64,000 bases of DNA, from assembly GCA_003117195.1 (NCBI GenBank), contig BDSI01000103.1, positions 343,928-407,927 of the forward strand. Direction: 5' to 3'. A model generated the notes under the pieces. It was not told the origin of the DNA and ran no database searches. It saw only the letters and a list, made by a program, of their open reading frames with translations. Below are positions 11,385 through 23,300 of this stretch, piece after piece. The translations under genes were made by a program, and so were the position numbers. The DNA comes from Eudorina sp. 2006-703-Eu-15 (taxonomy: Eukaryota; Chlorophyta; Chlorophyceae; Chlamydomonadales; Volvocaceae). How positions within the stretch are numbered: the stretch's first letter is position 1; each line of letters begins with the position of its first letter.

Positions 11385-14300
11385 ATGGAGCTGCGCCGTT
11401 GTTCTTTGAACGGCAGTGCGGAACCTGCAACCATTTTGTCATCAACCCTGCCCCATGGATGCACACAACCCCTTTCTTTCCCCGCCAGTAACACCAAACC
11501 CTCGTGCTCTTGCGCCTTGCAGAGGAGCCTTCGTGCTCTCGCAAGCCAAGGTGTTGGGGACCAAGACTCTATCGGCCCTCCGGCGCCGGCACGCGTCGAC
11601 CCGCCCTCAACAACGCACACCCGCGCACCTGCCGGCCCGGCCACACCCCTGTCTGGTGGGTCTTATGACGACGCAGCTCCAGCGCAGCCCTCGGTCCGGC
11701 CGTCTGCTGGCTCCCGCCTGTTCGGCGGCCGATGGGTGCAGACCTCAGATGCGGCAGCGGTCGCCGGTGACCCAGCAGGCCCATCGCTGCCTGCAGTCGC
11801 GGGAGCACCGGGGCACCTGCGGCGACTGCCACCCGCGACACAGGGCGGCGCGTCCCTGCCACCCGCGTCTGCGGCACCGCTGGTCGCGCACCCTCGTCCC
11901 GTGGCTGCAGCCGCATGGGCACCGACGGCGCCAGGGACCGCCTCTCGGAGGCCAGACTCGCCAGCAGCAGCAGGAGCACCACCCGTGGTGGCGGTGGTGG
12001 TGGAGCCGGGGCCGGGTGGTGGAGCCGGCGGGTCTGATCCACAGGCTGTGCCGCAGCCCCCACCCTCGGCTGACGTGGCGGCTGCTGCTGCTGTTGGTGC
12101 AGCAGCAGCAGGACCTGAGGCAGCGGCTTTCACGGGCGTGCGGGCGACGCAGGAGGATGTTGCTGTTGCTACCGGCAGCTTGCCAGCTGCGGCGGCGGCG
12201 ACGGCGGCGGCCGGTGCTGCCAGTCGCAGCTCGGCAGGTGGAGGGGGCGCCGGCGGCGCCGTCGGCAGCCCCGGGGGCGGTCTTGGCCCTGGCGGGGGCG
12301 CTGCTGGTCAGGGTGGCGGGCGCCGGGGTGCGGGCTCGGTGCTGATGTGCGTGCTGGCGGGCTCGGATGACAGTAGTGGTGGGGAGGAGGGCTCGGACGT
12401 CCGGCAGCGGGGAGGCGGTGGAGGCGACCCGGGTCCCGCGGGGGAGCCCTCGGCCGCCGCTGCCAAGGGGATTGACGTCAGCGGCGGGTCTGCAGCTCAG
12501 CCGTTGGGTCCCTCGCAGCAGCCCGGCGCCTGGACGCACCACCAGCAGCAACAGCAACAGCAGCACCACCCCCTTGGAAGGCGGCTCCTGCCATCCTCCC
12601 AACAAGCTTGTCAACCAGGTGGCGGCGTCCCGAGGGCCTCTGCCGCTGCCGCCGGTGACATGCGCGTCCACCGCCGAACTCGCACCAAGGCCTCCGCTGC
12701 TGCTGCCAGGCCCTTCTCGGCGGCCGCCCTGCTGGCCTCCTCCTCTTCGTCCTCCTCTTCGTCCTCCTCCTCCTCATCAGACGGGGCAGAGTGTGGGAGC
12801 ACAGACGCAGACGCCGACAGCGGTAATGCTGTCGCTGCTGCCGCCGCCGCCGCCGCCGGGGGTGCAATGGACAGCAGCGGAGGCGGCGGAGGTGGAGGTG
12901 GCGACGAGGGCGGCCAGTCAGGACCGCCGTGGGGTTCGTCTGGGAGGCCCAGGAGGCCAGTGGGGGGCAGTGAGCCCTCGCAGCCAGCGGCCCTGCGCCC
13001 GAGCTTGGGATCCCCAGGGCAGCAGCAGCAGCAGAGCCAGCGCCTTCAGCGGCCCGCGACTCCCGCCGCACTGGCTGGTGCGGGTCCTGCCGGGGTGACG
13101 CGCGACGATGTCGACACGCCCGGCGGCAGGAGGCGGCGGCTGCCGCTGCTGCCCGCGGCGGTGGCGCTGCCCGGGGCGCAGCCCCGAGCTGGGGCTCCAG
13201 CCGCAGCGACGCCGCCGCTGCGGGTCCGCAGCGGCCACGCGCCGCTTCTAGCGGTTCATCACAACCCGGGAGGTGGAGTCAACGCGGACGCGCGGGGTGA
13301 TGGACGCCCGGTCCGGGGGCCTGCTGCCGAGGCGGCGGCGGCGGCGGCGACGGCAGCCCTGGCGGGGACAGTGCCCACCACGATCGGCACCGACGCGGGG
13401 ACGCGGCGTGGCAGCGCAGTCAGGACGTGGCAGCGAGGGCCCGGAGGAGGGCAGCTGGGGCGGGGGGAGGCTCCGGCGCAGGCGGGGGCAAAGGACACGG
13501 CGGGGGCGCAGGCGGATGCGGATGTGGGTGTGGATGCGGGTGACGGCGTCGGCGGCGGGGGCGCGACAGCGCTGGGCGGTGACGGCGAGGAGCAGCCGGG
13601 GGCCGCAGACCCCGCGGCGCCCCTGAGGCTGCGGTGCGATGGCCTGGAGCCGCACTGGCCATCCCTGGAGCTGCAGGTCAGCGCCGCATGACCCATCCCC
13701 CCCCCCCCGTGCTGGGTTTTACAGCGGCGTGAAGATGAGCTCCGCGAGCCTCACCGCCCCTTGCCCCCTGCCCTCTTTCAACCCGACCCACGGGTCGAAC
13801 GGTGCCGGCGTTCCACTTCCGCCTTGCACCTGGGCGTGCCCCTCGCCCTGCCCCGCCTGGCTCCGGAACCGCCCTCCCGCCCGCCCCGCCGCAGGTGCCC
13901 TCCTCCGCTGCTCGCTACCTGCGGGACTACCAGGCGGGCGGGATCGCGTTCCTGTTCAGGCAATACGCAGCCGGCATGGGCGGCCTGCTGGCGGACGACA
14001 TGGGCCTGGGCAAGACGCTGCAGGCGAGTGGGGCAAGGGGGGGAGGGTATAGGAAATTGGTAGACATGTTTATAGTGGGGCATGGGGGGAGGGAAGGTGG
14101 GCGCCATTCGCCGAAGCGCTTGCCGGCCGCGGGGGTGGCCCGAGGCTGCTGTTGGTGCTGCTGCGTTGGCGGCCCGTTCTGCGACCCGCAGCTGCTCGCG
14201 GCGGGCGGGCGGATCGGGTGGCTGGTTGGCCTGTTGGGGGTTTTGGGTTTTGGAGCTTCAATGAGCCCCTCAGTTGCCACATGATTGAGGCAGGCACCAG

Positions 14301-17300
14301 GCAGACCCCCGCCTGCTCGGGTGGCCTCATCGCGGGTGTGTCCCGCTCCTGCCCCCCCCCCCCGCTCCTGCCCCCGCTCCTGCTCCAGGCGGTGGCCTTC
14401 TTGTCAGCGGTGCTGGGCCGCCGACCCACTGACCCGCCCCCGCCGCCGCCGGGTGCTCCAGGGGCGGTGCGCTACCCGCGTGTGGCGCTGGTGGTGGCCC
14501 CGGCCTCCTTGCTGGACAACTGGCGCCGCGAGTTCGAGATGTGGAGCGACCTGAGGGTGGGTGCGTTGGCCGCCCTCGCGGACAGTGCGGGTGGTGCGGG
14601 TGGTGGGGGCGGGCGGGCAGTGCGGGCAGTGAAGGCAGTGCGGGCGATGCGGGCCAGGGATGAGCAGGGACCATGTGGCACAGGAATGATTGTGGCATGC
14701 TCCATGAAGGCTGGCCACACAAGGCTGGCCACACGGGTCGCATCAACTTAACATCATGCGAAATGGCCATGATCGCGGTATGGCCGGTATCGCTGCTACC
14801 ATGCACGCCTCGCCCGCTGCCTCGCTTGTCGCATGCAGGTCGTGCCGTACACAAACCGCAAGAACAGGCGCCAGGCGCTGGCGGACGCGGCCGCGGGGCG
14901 CGTGGCGGCAGTCCTGGTGAGGGCGTGAGGGAGGGTGCGGAGGGAGGGTGCGGAGGGAGGGCGGAAGGGTGCGTGGACGGATAGATGGCTCGCTGCGGCC
15001 AAGATAGCTAGTGCCGCTGTACGACGACGAAACCCTATGGTCACGTATCTGACGGGGCCTGATGCTGGCCTCGGGCTGCCCATTCAGCCATAACGTGTGG
15101 CGTTATTCGGCAGGCAATGCAAAAATGCGCTAATGTCTGTAAAAGAAAACTAAGCCGCGAGAAATGAAGTCCACGTGTGTGCGCATGTGTGTGCGGGCAC
15201 TGGCAGGTGGGCTACGAGCTGTTCCGGGCTCACGGGGACCTGCTGGTGGACCCCGGTCTGGCGGCGGCGGCGGAGGAGGAGGGGATGGAGGAGGGGATGG
15301 AGGAGGAGGGGGCGGAGGAGGAGGGGGCGGAGGAGGAGGGGGCGGACAGCGACCCCGAGGGCGAGGAGGGATCGGGCTTCGCGTCGGAAGACGACGACGA
15401 GGACGACGAGCCGGGGCAGCCGCCGGGGGCACAGCAGCCGGAAGGGGGAGCGCGGGGTGGGGGTGGAGCCGCAGCGCGTCGCGGGTCGATGTCAACGTCA
15501 ACGCGGCGGCGACAGGGAAGGCACGCCCGGGAGGGCCGCGGCGCCGGCGGCCGCCGCGGTCGTGGCCGCGGTCGTGGCCGCGGCCGCGGCGGTGGCGGCG
15601 GGCGGGTGCGGGCCGCGGCCGCAGCGGACGCGGACTCGGACGGGGTGGGCTTCTACGACTGGCATTGCGTCGTGTTTGACGAGGTGCACCGGATCAAGAC
15701 CCGCGGGTGAGCGGGGACGGACGGACGGACGGACGGACGGACGGACCTCCTCACGCGCTGGGATACACGCAGGGCGTCGGGGGCGGGGCGGTCTTAAATG
15801 CGGTGAGGAGGAGGAGCAGGAGGGAGGGTTGGGTTGTGTAACACGTCGCGGCACTTTGACAAAAATCAACTCGGCAACAGCGCGACACCTGCTGAGGCAA
15901 CTGCCCCAGCCTCCGCCCTTGCTCTGCCCCGTCCCCCACCCGGCTGCAGGAGCGGGCTGCACCTCGTGGCGAGATGCCTTCGGACGCATCTGCGGTACGG
16001 CCTCAGCGGTAGGTGCCGTACTGCGGCGCCCGACATTACAGAGGCGCCCGCGCAATGTGCGCACTGCGCGCCGCCACCTGGCCACTGACCCACGGGTCGC
16101 TGCGCCACTCCGCCCCCCCGCCGCTGTTGCAGGCACGCTGATGCCCAACGCCTACAAGGAGCTGTGGGCAATGCTGGACTGGGCCCTGCCCGGCTGCGCG
16201 GGTGCGTCTGCGCCTCCCCTTCCGGCCCCTGTCCCTTCTTTGCCACCCCTTCTTTGCCACCCCTTCTTTGCCACCCCTTCTTTGCCGTCCCTTTTTTGCC
16301 ACCCATTCTTTGCCATCCCTGGAGTGACAGCGACAGCCCTGTGAATCTCTGAAACTACCTACCTTCCAACACGCCGACTCCGCCACCTCCTCCGTCCCCT
16401 CCTCCTGTCCGCGTAAATCCTTTTCCCCTGTACCTCCCCGGTTCTGCCACCTCACGGCCGCACCTCAACACCTCCGTCCCTCCTCTCCCCCCCCCCGCTA
16501 AGGCTCCCGCGGCACCTTCGAGCAGCGCCTGGCGGCCCCAATCCGGCGGGGCCAGCAGGCGGGGGCCAGCGAGAAGACCAAGCAGCGGGTGGGTGTGGGG
16601 CTTTGTGGCTTGGGGTGTGGGGCTTGGGGTGTGGCATGCAGGGGGCGGGGGTGTGGGGGCGGTCCCTCTGGCCCTCCTGCGGGACAGCCGCTTCGGCCGT
16701 GGAATGACCCGTCAAGAGCCCATCAGTCCTCTTCCCTCCCCTATTCCCCTCCCCCCTCCCCTTCCCTCCGCAGGCCTCCCTCCGGTTGGCCCAGCTGCAC
16801 TCGCTGCTGCCCGCGCTGCTGCTGCGCCGCACCAAGGCCCTCATCGCAGGCCAGATGCCCCGCAAGTACGACCGCATTGTGTACTGTGACCTGACGCCGA
16901 TGCAGGTACCGTACGGCATCACGTGGGCGGCGAGGGGCCAACCAGGCCCTGACCCACCCCTCCTTGACACCGTTCGGCCGAGATTGCCCCCTCCGTGTTT
17001 GTGGGGGAGAGAGGGGAGGTGGGATGAAGGGGACTCTTTCACACTGGGTTAGAGGGGGGGCAGTCGTCTGCCCAGCAGGCCGCCCCTCGCGGTCCTCCAG
17101 GCAGGGACCTCGACGGGCGGGGAGGCCATAAAATTGAAATGAATCAAGCGCTATTAGCGCTACTTTTCTTTACTTTCTGTAAAGAAAGGATCCAGCAGTC
17201 CCCTTCAAAGCGTCCCCCCGTAAAAGCGTCACTCTCGTCTTTTATCTCTGAAAAAAGGATGCGGTGGGAGGTGCTTGCTGTGTGTGTGTGGAAACAAAAC

Positions 17301-20300
17301 TGAGCCGAGAGAAGCTAAGACCAGCTGTGTGTGTGTGTGTGTGTGTTGGGGTGGTGGGGTAGTGGGGGGGCGGTGTTCACCTGCCCGCTAGGGTATTGAC
17401 TTGCTGGGGTAAGCACTCACCGGCATTTCACAGCCCTGTGTGCCTCCCAACCCGGCCGGTCCCCTCCTCCCCCAACCCGCCGTCACACCGTGTCAACCCC
17501 AGGTCCGCGCCTACCACCGCCTGCTAGGCTCCCCGGATGTACGGCAGCTCCTCCGGCTCAGGCAGGTCCGCTTCCCCGCCCCTGTCTGTCTGTCTTTTCG
17601 CGTCATGACACGCCATGACTAGAACCCCCGAATCCTTCCTTGCTTCCCCAACGGGGCTGGGGCCTGGGGTACCTGCCCGGCACCGGGCAGTGGAGTGGCG
17701 CCGAGGGGTCTGTGACTCACGGTGGCGGCGTAGGAAACACGTCGCCCAGTGCCCCTCCCTCCCGCCCAGTGCCCTCCGCCCTCCCGCCCAGTGCCCCTCC
17801 CGCCCTCCCGCCCAGTGCCCCTCCCGCCCCCCCGCCCCTCCCGCCCTCCCGCCCAGTGCCCCTCCCCCCCCCCCAGTGCCCCCCCCCCCCGCCCAGTGCC
17901 CCTCCCGCCCCCCCGCCCAGTGCCCCTCCCGCCCCCCGCCCAGTGGCCCTCCCGCCCCCCGCCCAGTGCCCCTCCCGCCCAGTGCCCTCCCGCCCAGTGC
18001 CCCTCCCGCCCTCCCGCCCAGTGCCCCTCCCGCCCCCCGCCCAGTGCCCCTCCCGCCCCCCCGCCCAGTGCCCCTCCCGCCCCCCGCCAGTGCCCTCCCG
18101 CCCTCCCGCCCAGTGCCCCTCCCGCCAGTGCCCCTCCCGCCCAGTGCCCTCCCGCCCTCCTCCCGCCCAGTGCCCCTCCCGCCAGTGCCCCTCCCTCCCT
18201 ACCCCCGTTGGGAGCTAGGGCTCCTGTTGCCTACACGCCGCCAGTGGCCACCCAACAATCCGAATTCGTTTCGGACTGTTAATTGCATCAGGCAACCTAT
18301 ACATGTGTTACGTGTTTTTCTCCGTTTACTCCGTTTCGACGCCAACGACGCCCACGTCGTCGCCGCCGCACGCGATCCGTTAGGAGGGGGTTACTGTGCC
18401 GTTAGGGGGTTACTGTGCCGTTAGGGGGTTACTGTGCCGTTAGGGGGTTACTGTGCCGTTAGGGGGTTACTGTGCCGTTAGGGGGTTACTGTGCCGTTAG
18501 GGGGTTACTGATCCGTTAGGGGGTTACTGATCCGTTAGGGGGTTACTGATCCGTTAGGGGGTTACTGATCCGTTAGGGGGTTACTGTGCCATTTTCCAAT
18601 CGGACCGTCGCTGTCTCCGGCAGCGGCAGCAGCGCAGCTTCGCAATGTCTACCAATCTCCTATAACCCCCCTTACCTCCCTCCTTCTGTACCTCCCTACT
18701 TTCTTCCGTACCTCCCTACCTACCTCCTTCCATACCTCCCTCCTTCCGTACCTCCCTACCTCCCGGCACCCGTTCGCAGGACCGACCCCCGGTGTGTCTG
18801 TGGCGATCCCGGGAGCAGCGCCGACGGCGGCGGCGGCGGCGCCGGCGCCGGCGGCGGAGGCGGAGGCGAGCCCAGCCCTGGCAATCACGCAACCGGCGGA
18901 GATACGGCCGGGAGCAGGGCGGCAGCCGGCAGCGGCGGTGGCAGCGTGTGGGACTGCCCCCAGTGCTACGCGCAGGTGGGGGGCCGCGCAGGGGCCGATG
19001 ACCGCACCGCCGTTTCCTTCTGCGTAGCCGTGTGGCATGGGCACTTTGGCAGCCCTCCGTGTCGGCCGAAATCACGCACTCAATTCTCCTCTGCCCCCAC
19101 ACTCCCTAGCTGGTTTCGGAGCTATCCCGCGGAGTGCTGTGGCGCCAGCTGCACTGCTGCACGTGCGACCAGCCGGCGCACCCCATCTTCCGTCCCGACG
19201 GTTGCCGGTATGTACGGAACTGACGCGATCGTACGGGCATGACGTCACATGCAGGCAATGTAGGGTAGACCCGGAAGACCCTGGGGGGTCAGCCAGAGGC
19301 CGAACCCCCTACACCCCACGAGCCATCTCCATCTCCATCTCCATCTCCATCTCCATCTCCATCTCCATCTCCATCTCCATCTCCATCTCCATCTCCATCT
19401 CCATCTCCATCTCCATCTCCATCTCCATCTCCATCTCCATCTCCATCTCCATCTCCATCTCCATCTCCATCTCCATCTCCATCTCCATCTCCATCTCCAT
19501 CTCCATCTCCATCTCCATCTCCATCTCCATCTCCATCTCCATCTCCATCTCCATCTCCATCTCCATCTCCATCTCCATCCCCGGACTCAGACTTGGCGTC
19601 GGTCCTCATCGCGCTGTCGCTGCCGCGAGCCCCCACTCCGCCAGTTCGCAGCCCCAGCTCCAGCACCGACCTCCAGGCCCTGCCTCCCCCCTGCCTCCCC
19701 CCTTCCTCCCCCCTGCCTCCCCCCTGCCGGCCCCAGGCGCCACAAGCCGGATGGCTGTCCCCGCACCGCCCGCATCCGCTGTCCGCTGTGCCTCGTGATG
19801 CCGCTGCTGGTGCTGCTGCGCAAGGTGAGGGGTCGGGAGGGGGGTCGGGGGACGGAGGGGCAGCGCGGCGCCTTGGACGCACCTGACCAGCTGCGGGGGC
19901 TGCAGGGGCCCACCCGCCACCTCTCGACCCGGCATCCTCCCTGGGTGTGTATGGGCTGTTTTCACCGTAACCCGCACCCTTGAACCCTTTACCCTCCCCC
20001 CTCCACCCTCCTGCACCCACCCTCTTCCGCCGTCTTTTCACATTTCTCCTCCCTCCTCCTCTCTCCTCCTCCCTCCTCCGCCCTCCTCCGCCGTCCATCC
20101 TCCTAGTGGCACACGGTGTTGTCCGGCAGAGCAACGCATAACCCCCGCCCGGCCGCGCCTTCAATCCCAAGCTTGACGGCCCAGCCACGCTCCGTCCGCG
20201 GGTCGCTCCATCTCGCTCCCTGCAGTGCGGCAGTGCGGCAGCAAGGCGCGGCCACGCCCCTCCGGTCCCCCCGGGGGTTCATGTCTGCCCCCCCCCTTTC

Positions 20301-23300
20301 GGTCATCCCCTCTCCCACCGTCAACGACTCTTCCATGCCCCCCCAAGTCTGCCCCTACCCCTGCCCCTGGAGCCCACAAACGCAGATCTGCCAGCACTTG
20401 GCGCTGCTGCCGCCCAGTGCCGCAGTGGCCCGGTCTGACCCGGGGCAGGCGGCTCGGGAGCTGCAGGTGGCCCGGGGGCTGATGGGCCCGGACTGGCACC
20501 GGCTGGCGGGAGGCCCGGCGGCGGGAGCCGCGGAGGGGCCCCCGGGGCTGGGGGGCGCACCACCCGGGGGCCTGGGCGCAGAGCTGGGGTGAGGGGGGGG
20601 CGAAGGCGGGGGGCGAAGGCGGGGGGGCGAAGGGGGTGGGCGGGGGCGGTTATCGGTTTGTTGCTCTTTTGCGGTTTCGCTGTCTTTATTGACAAAAAGT
20701 GGGGGGGGGGCGGGGGCCCTCCCGTCGCACATGGGGGAGGTTGGAGCCGCCCCGAATGTTGCCCCCGACATTCCCGGGAGTGGAGGGAGGTGCAGCGGCT
20801 GTCTGCTACTTCATCGGCCTGCGCGGCACACCCTAGCCGCCGCCACCACTACAAGGACGACTACTACTACCCGGCACTCCGTCCGTCAAGGCACCCCGCG
20901 GCCCGCTCCGCACGCTACTAACCGTAGAGCGGGTCGGTGGTTGGGCACTTGGGTTGGTCCTGGCTGGGCTGCGCCTGTCTTCAGGTGGGGAGCCCACTCG
21001 CCGCCTTGATCGGGCGGCCCCCGCCGGCCCTGTGCCCTCCCTCTGGCGGACCGACCGACACACACCCCCTCCATGTCCAGCAGCGCAGTCTGAAATGTCT
21101 ACCCATTTCCTGTACCCCCTCCCCCTCCCCCGGTGTCCCCTCGCCGGCGGCAGGGGCACTGGCACTGGCGGGCGGTGGCTGAGTCAGAGCTCCCTGGAGC
21201 TGTCGGGCAAGCTGGCCGCCCTCCACTGCCTCCTGCGCTCTTGGCACCCGGCCTCCTCCTCAGCCTCCTGCTGCTTGGGCCTGGGCGGAAGGGGTGGCGG
21301 GAGCGGGGGCGACAAGGTGCTGCTCTTCAGCCACTCGACGCAGCTGCTGGACCTCGTACAGGCGTACGTCATACGGCAGGTGCGGGGGGCCAAACGATCG
21401 ACAAGAGGTTTCAGTGTACGGCCCGCGCCGCGCCAGGATGTCCTTCATGCTCAGCCGCGCCTCGGAGACTGGGAAGCCCTGAATGGCTGTGCCGCGCCAA
21501 GCTCTGCCGGAAGCGGGTGTGTTGGGGGCAGAACAGGCCGTGCAGTACACGGGCGCCTCTTGCCGTACATGTAGTTACGGTAGTTGGGCATCACCCGCCG
21601 TCCGTCCTGGGACCACCGCAGGGTTACGACTTCTCCCGGCTGGACGGCTCCACGCCGGTTTCGGAGCGGCAGGCCTTGGTGGACGCCTTCAACAACAGGC
21701 CCTCCGCCTTCCTCTTCCTGGTGGGTCGGCGCGAGGGGCGCGAGGAGGGCGCGGGGGGCGAAGGGAGGTGGGGAGGCCGCCCACCGCGGCCTGCCACGGA
21801 GCGGCCGGATGCAGTGGCGCGAGGGTGCGTCCCATGGTTGCCGCGCTGTGTGACCCGTGGTGTAAGGACGTAGGCCTTACAGACATAGTATACATACCCT
21901 TAGCTAGAAAGCTGGTGCCCCCACTGCCCTGCATCCGCGGAGGCCTTTTCCAGAGTCCGTCCTTACACGTGGGGTGCAAGGGGCAGGCAGCCCGTGAGGT
22001 CCCGGGCGGCTTACCTCACCTCACCTGGTCTTGCCTTGCCTTTGCCTTTCTTTATCTTACGTGCGGACCTGCCATGAGCCTGCTCTGTGGCCCGAGAGCC
22101 TTCATGCACCCGGGCCTCGCCTCACCCAGTGCCGTACCCTCATCGGCATACATCGTACGTGTGCATCAGGGTGCCTCCTGGAGATAGATGTGACACCTGC
22201 CCCGCGGGCGTCATTAACCGATACGAATTGTTACAAGAGATCTCATCGAATCTGTCAGCAGAAGCTACTTAGGTTTTGGGGCCCGAGGCAGGTTCCAGAA
22301 GTCCATTACTAACGGGTTCGTCACAGGATTGCAAACGCTCCGTCGTAACAACCTAGACCACCGCTCAATGCCCTCCATTATTATGCCAATCATTGTAAAT
22401 TATCCCAAGAGCTTTTCAAGTCAAATTGTGACAACAGCGGTCCGCGAGCCCAGTGCTACGGTACTCTCTCCCCCACCTGCTGAGGCGCACGTCCCGAGAG
22501 CTGCCAGTGCCACTGACCCCCGAACATCTCCTCTCCTCCTCCTCCCTAAACCCCTGGCCGCCCCGCCCCAGATCTCGACCCTGGCCGGCGGTGTCGGTCT
22601 CAACCTCACCTCCGCCAACCGGGTGGTGGTGCTGGACCCCTCCTGGAACCCCGCACACGACCTGCAGGTGCGCGCGTGTTTAGAAATGCAACCCGCCCGC
22701 CCGCCCGCGCGACCAGGGCAACGACGTCCCAGACACATTGCTGTATCCTCTGTGGCGGCTCGGCCAGCCACACGTTGGCTCGGGTGATGGGGCCCCGAAC
22801 GTGATGGGGCCCCGATCAGCTGTGTCACTGCCTAGGCGACCGGGCGTGCCCAGAAATGGTGTGTAAAAGAAAATGTGAGATGGTTTGTGTTTAGGAAAGG
22901 AACCCGCCCGTGGTGTGTGTTTACCAGAATTTGTGTGTTTAGAAATGCAACCCGCTCAACCTCCAGCCCAGGTGCATGTTGTGAGTGTTTGCCACACACC
23001 CCATTCTGACCCCCTCCCCGCCCCCCTCCTCTCCCCCCCCCGCCAGGCCCAGGACCGGGCCTACCGGCTGGGCCAGCAGCGCGACGTGCACGTGTACCGG
23101 CTGGTGGCGGCGGGTACGGTGGAGGAGGTCGTGTACCGCCGCCAGCTGTACAAGCAGCAGCAGGTGCGGGAGCGGCGAGGCGGGGGGGAGGCGGGGCGGG
23201 GCACGGGGCGGGAAGGGGGTGTCTGGGCGGCAGCAGCAAGCATAACGCCTCTGAGCTCCCAGCGCGGTGCTGACGTTCAGGTCAGGCCCCGATGTGCGCC

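Noticed and set aside
17615..18424. Pro/Ser-rich open frames, up to 269 codons
   Set aside because: Translation of a C-rich minisatellite lacking stops; no family motif, and located between two well-supported SNF2-gene exons.
18376..18594. Interstitial telomere
   Set aside because: Units contain TTAGGGGG but the 19-bp period and flanks do not match the algal telomere repeat TTTTAGGG.
19289..20188. Open frames with Asp-Gly, Met-Glu or Ile-Ser repeats
   Set aside because: Translation of the (CATCTC)n microsatellite in an intron of the SNF2 gene.
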